64,000 nucleotides of DNA, from assembly GCA_021432605.1 (NCBI GenBank), contig MU271145.1, forward strand, positions 1,364,001 through 1,428,000, written 5' to 3'. The stretch's first letter is position 1, and every line of letters starts with the position of its first letter. Shown in pieces: positions 63,404-64,000 of the stretch. The notes beneath the pieces are model-generated. The model was not told where the DNA came from, ran no database searches, and was given only the letters and a program-made list of their open reading frames with translations. Made by a program: the position numbers and the translations under genes. The DNA comes from Coniochaeta sp. PMI_546. Its lineage: Eukaryota; Ascomycota; Sordariomycetes; Coniochaetales; Coniochaetaceae.

Positions 63404-64000
63404 ATGACTTCTCCAGCTAAGCGACAGCGAACCCGGCGGGACTTGCGGAGTGATGCTAGTGTTGACTTGCCGGTGGACTCGTCGCCGTCTCGACCCGCGA
63501 AGCGCAGGAAGCAGGTACGGCTCCCTAACCCCCAGCATATGATCGCTTAGCTTCTCAAGGCGGTTCCTGCACGGCTGCTAACATAGACAACCCCCCTTCA
63601 GGCCGAGGATGTGTCTGCAACAGAAACTGTCGAGGAGGAGGGCTCCAGTCTGGTTGCTGACCAATCCGGTATCAACCTCGAAGACGACGACCAGGTAGTG
63701 ACGCGAGTCTCTCAGAACCTCCTTGTTCCGGCCGACCAGCTTGTCCAAGCTAGCAAAGACCATTCGAATAGCCTCCATGAATCCAATAAGGACGGAGTCA
63801 AAGCATACGCCAAGATTGCTGCGCGGGACTGGACGTACTACGTTACAACCCTGCGGGTCAACATCGGTCGCGCATCTGATCCTGCCCAGCAGCGAGCTGG
63901 ACAGACCGAGGAGGATGAGGACTATGTTCACATCGACCTTGGCCCGAGTAAGATGATTTCGCGCCAACATGCTCAGATATACTTCAACGTCGATGAGGAG
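63404..64000 (+). CDS. 5' part of an FHA-domain regulator, probably a forkhead transcription factor (3' end outside window)
   Basis: Exons 63404-63514 and 63602 to the right edge, 170 residues visible. The 87-nt intron has donor GTACGG, branch GCTAAC and acceptor TTCAG; phase 0. The N-terminus is basic (MTSPAKRQRTRRDLRS; SRPAKRRKQ) and contains a likely nuclear localisation signal. An FHA domain starts at about residue 93: VKAYAKIAARDWTYYVTTLR, then VNIGRAS, and later VHIDLGPSKMISRQHAQIYF; the GR and SRQH residues are the phosphopeptide-binding core. The sequence AYAKIA..(W)TYYV with an FHA domain is typical of fungal forkhead factors related to Fkh1/Fkh2 or Fhl1; the forkhead domain itself would lie beyond the window, so that part is inferred. 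Confidence 0.82.

Overview
The window is nuclear DNA from a filamentous ascomycete (Pezizomycotina; the gene content and the FMP27, Usp and mL46 sequences suggest a Sordariomycete, but the species is not determinable by eye). Supporting signs are short introns of about 50-90 nt with GTRNGT donors and CTAAC/CTAAT branch points, intergenic distances of 0.3-4 kb, genes scattered on both strands, and fungal-specific families (DUF7729, FMP27, CWC21, DML1). Several reading frames that look open from the edge begin at TTG or GTG; here only ATG starts, or splice-acceptor starts of internal exons, are accepted. There are no prokaryotic features, no CRISPR arrays, no secondary-metabolite cluster and no intact transposase. 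I could find no tRNA or rRNA gene by eye.

Layout, left to right: the 3' end of a PHD/RING-finger type gene (cut by the left edge); mitochondrial ribosomal protein mL46; a CAF1/PARN-type DEDD poly(A) ribonuclease on the minus strand; a large disordered Q/M/P/R-rich protein (minus); a 3.9-kb gene-poor stretch; a small secreted protein (minus); an internally duplicated unknown protein (minus); CDC123 (minus) divergent from CWC21 (plus); a 3.2-kb gene-poor stretch; a GPI-type DUF7729 protein (plus); a Golgi pH regulator-like membrane protein (minus); a Usp-domain protein with a 1.19-kb intron (minus); another gene-poor stretch; eIF3L (minus) divergent from EFL1 (plus), which converges on eIF4B (minus); a glycine-rich membrane protein (plus); a degraded small gene and a MITE-like element with 51-bp inverted repeats; the 9.1-kb intronless FMP27/BLTP2 gene; a membrane-anchored PI-PLC X-domain protein; DML1/misato (minus) divergent from an AhpC/TSA peroxiredoxin-like gene (plus); a possible small secreted cysteine-containing protein (minus); and the 5' part of an FHA-domain (probably forkhead) regulator cut by the right edge.

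Functional theme: an unusual share of the recognisable genes serves translation or ribosome assembly: mL46 (mitoribosome), CDC123 (eIF2 assembly), eIF3L, EFL1 (release of eIF6 from 60S) and eIF4B. The last three are consecutive. Most others are conserved housekeeping genes (splicing, mRNA decay, lipid transfer, mitochondrial inheritance). I do not see a convincing new multi-gene system. The most unusual items are the TA-flanked MITE, unusual exon structures (a 4-nt first coding segment in eIF4B, a 21-nt microexon in EFL1 next to the P-loop, a GC-AG intron in DML1), a long Usp intron holding a 132-codon ORF, and an unnamed protein made of two diverged copies of one domain.
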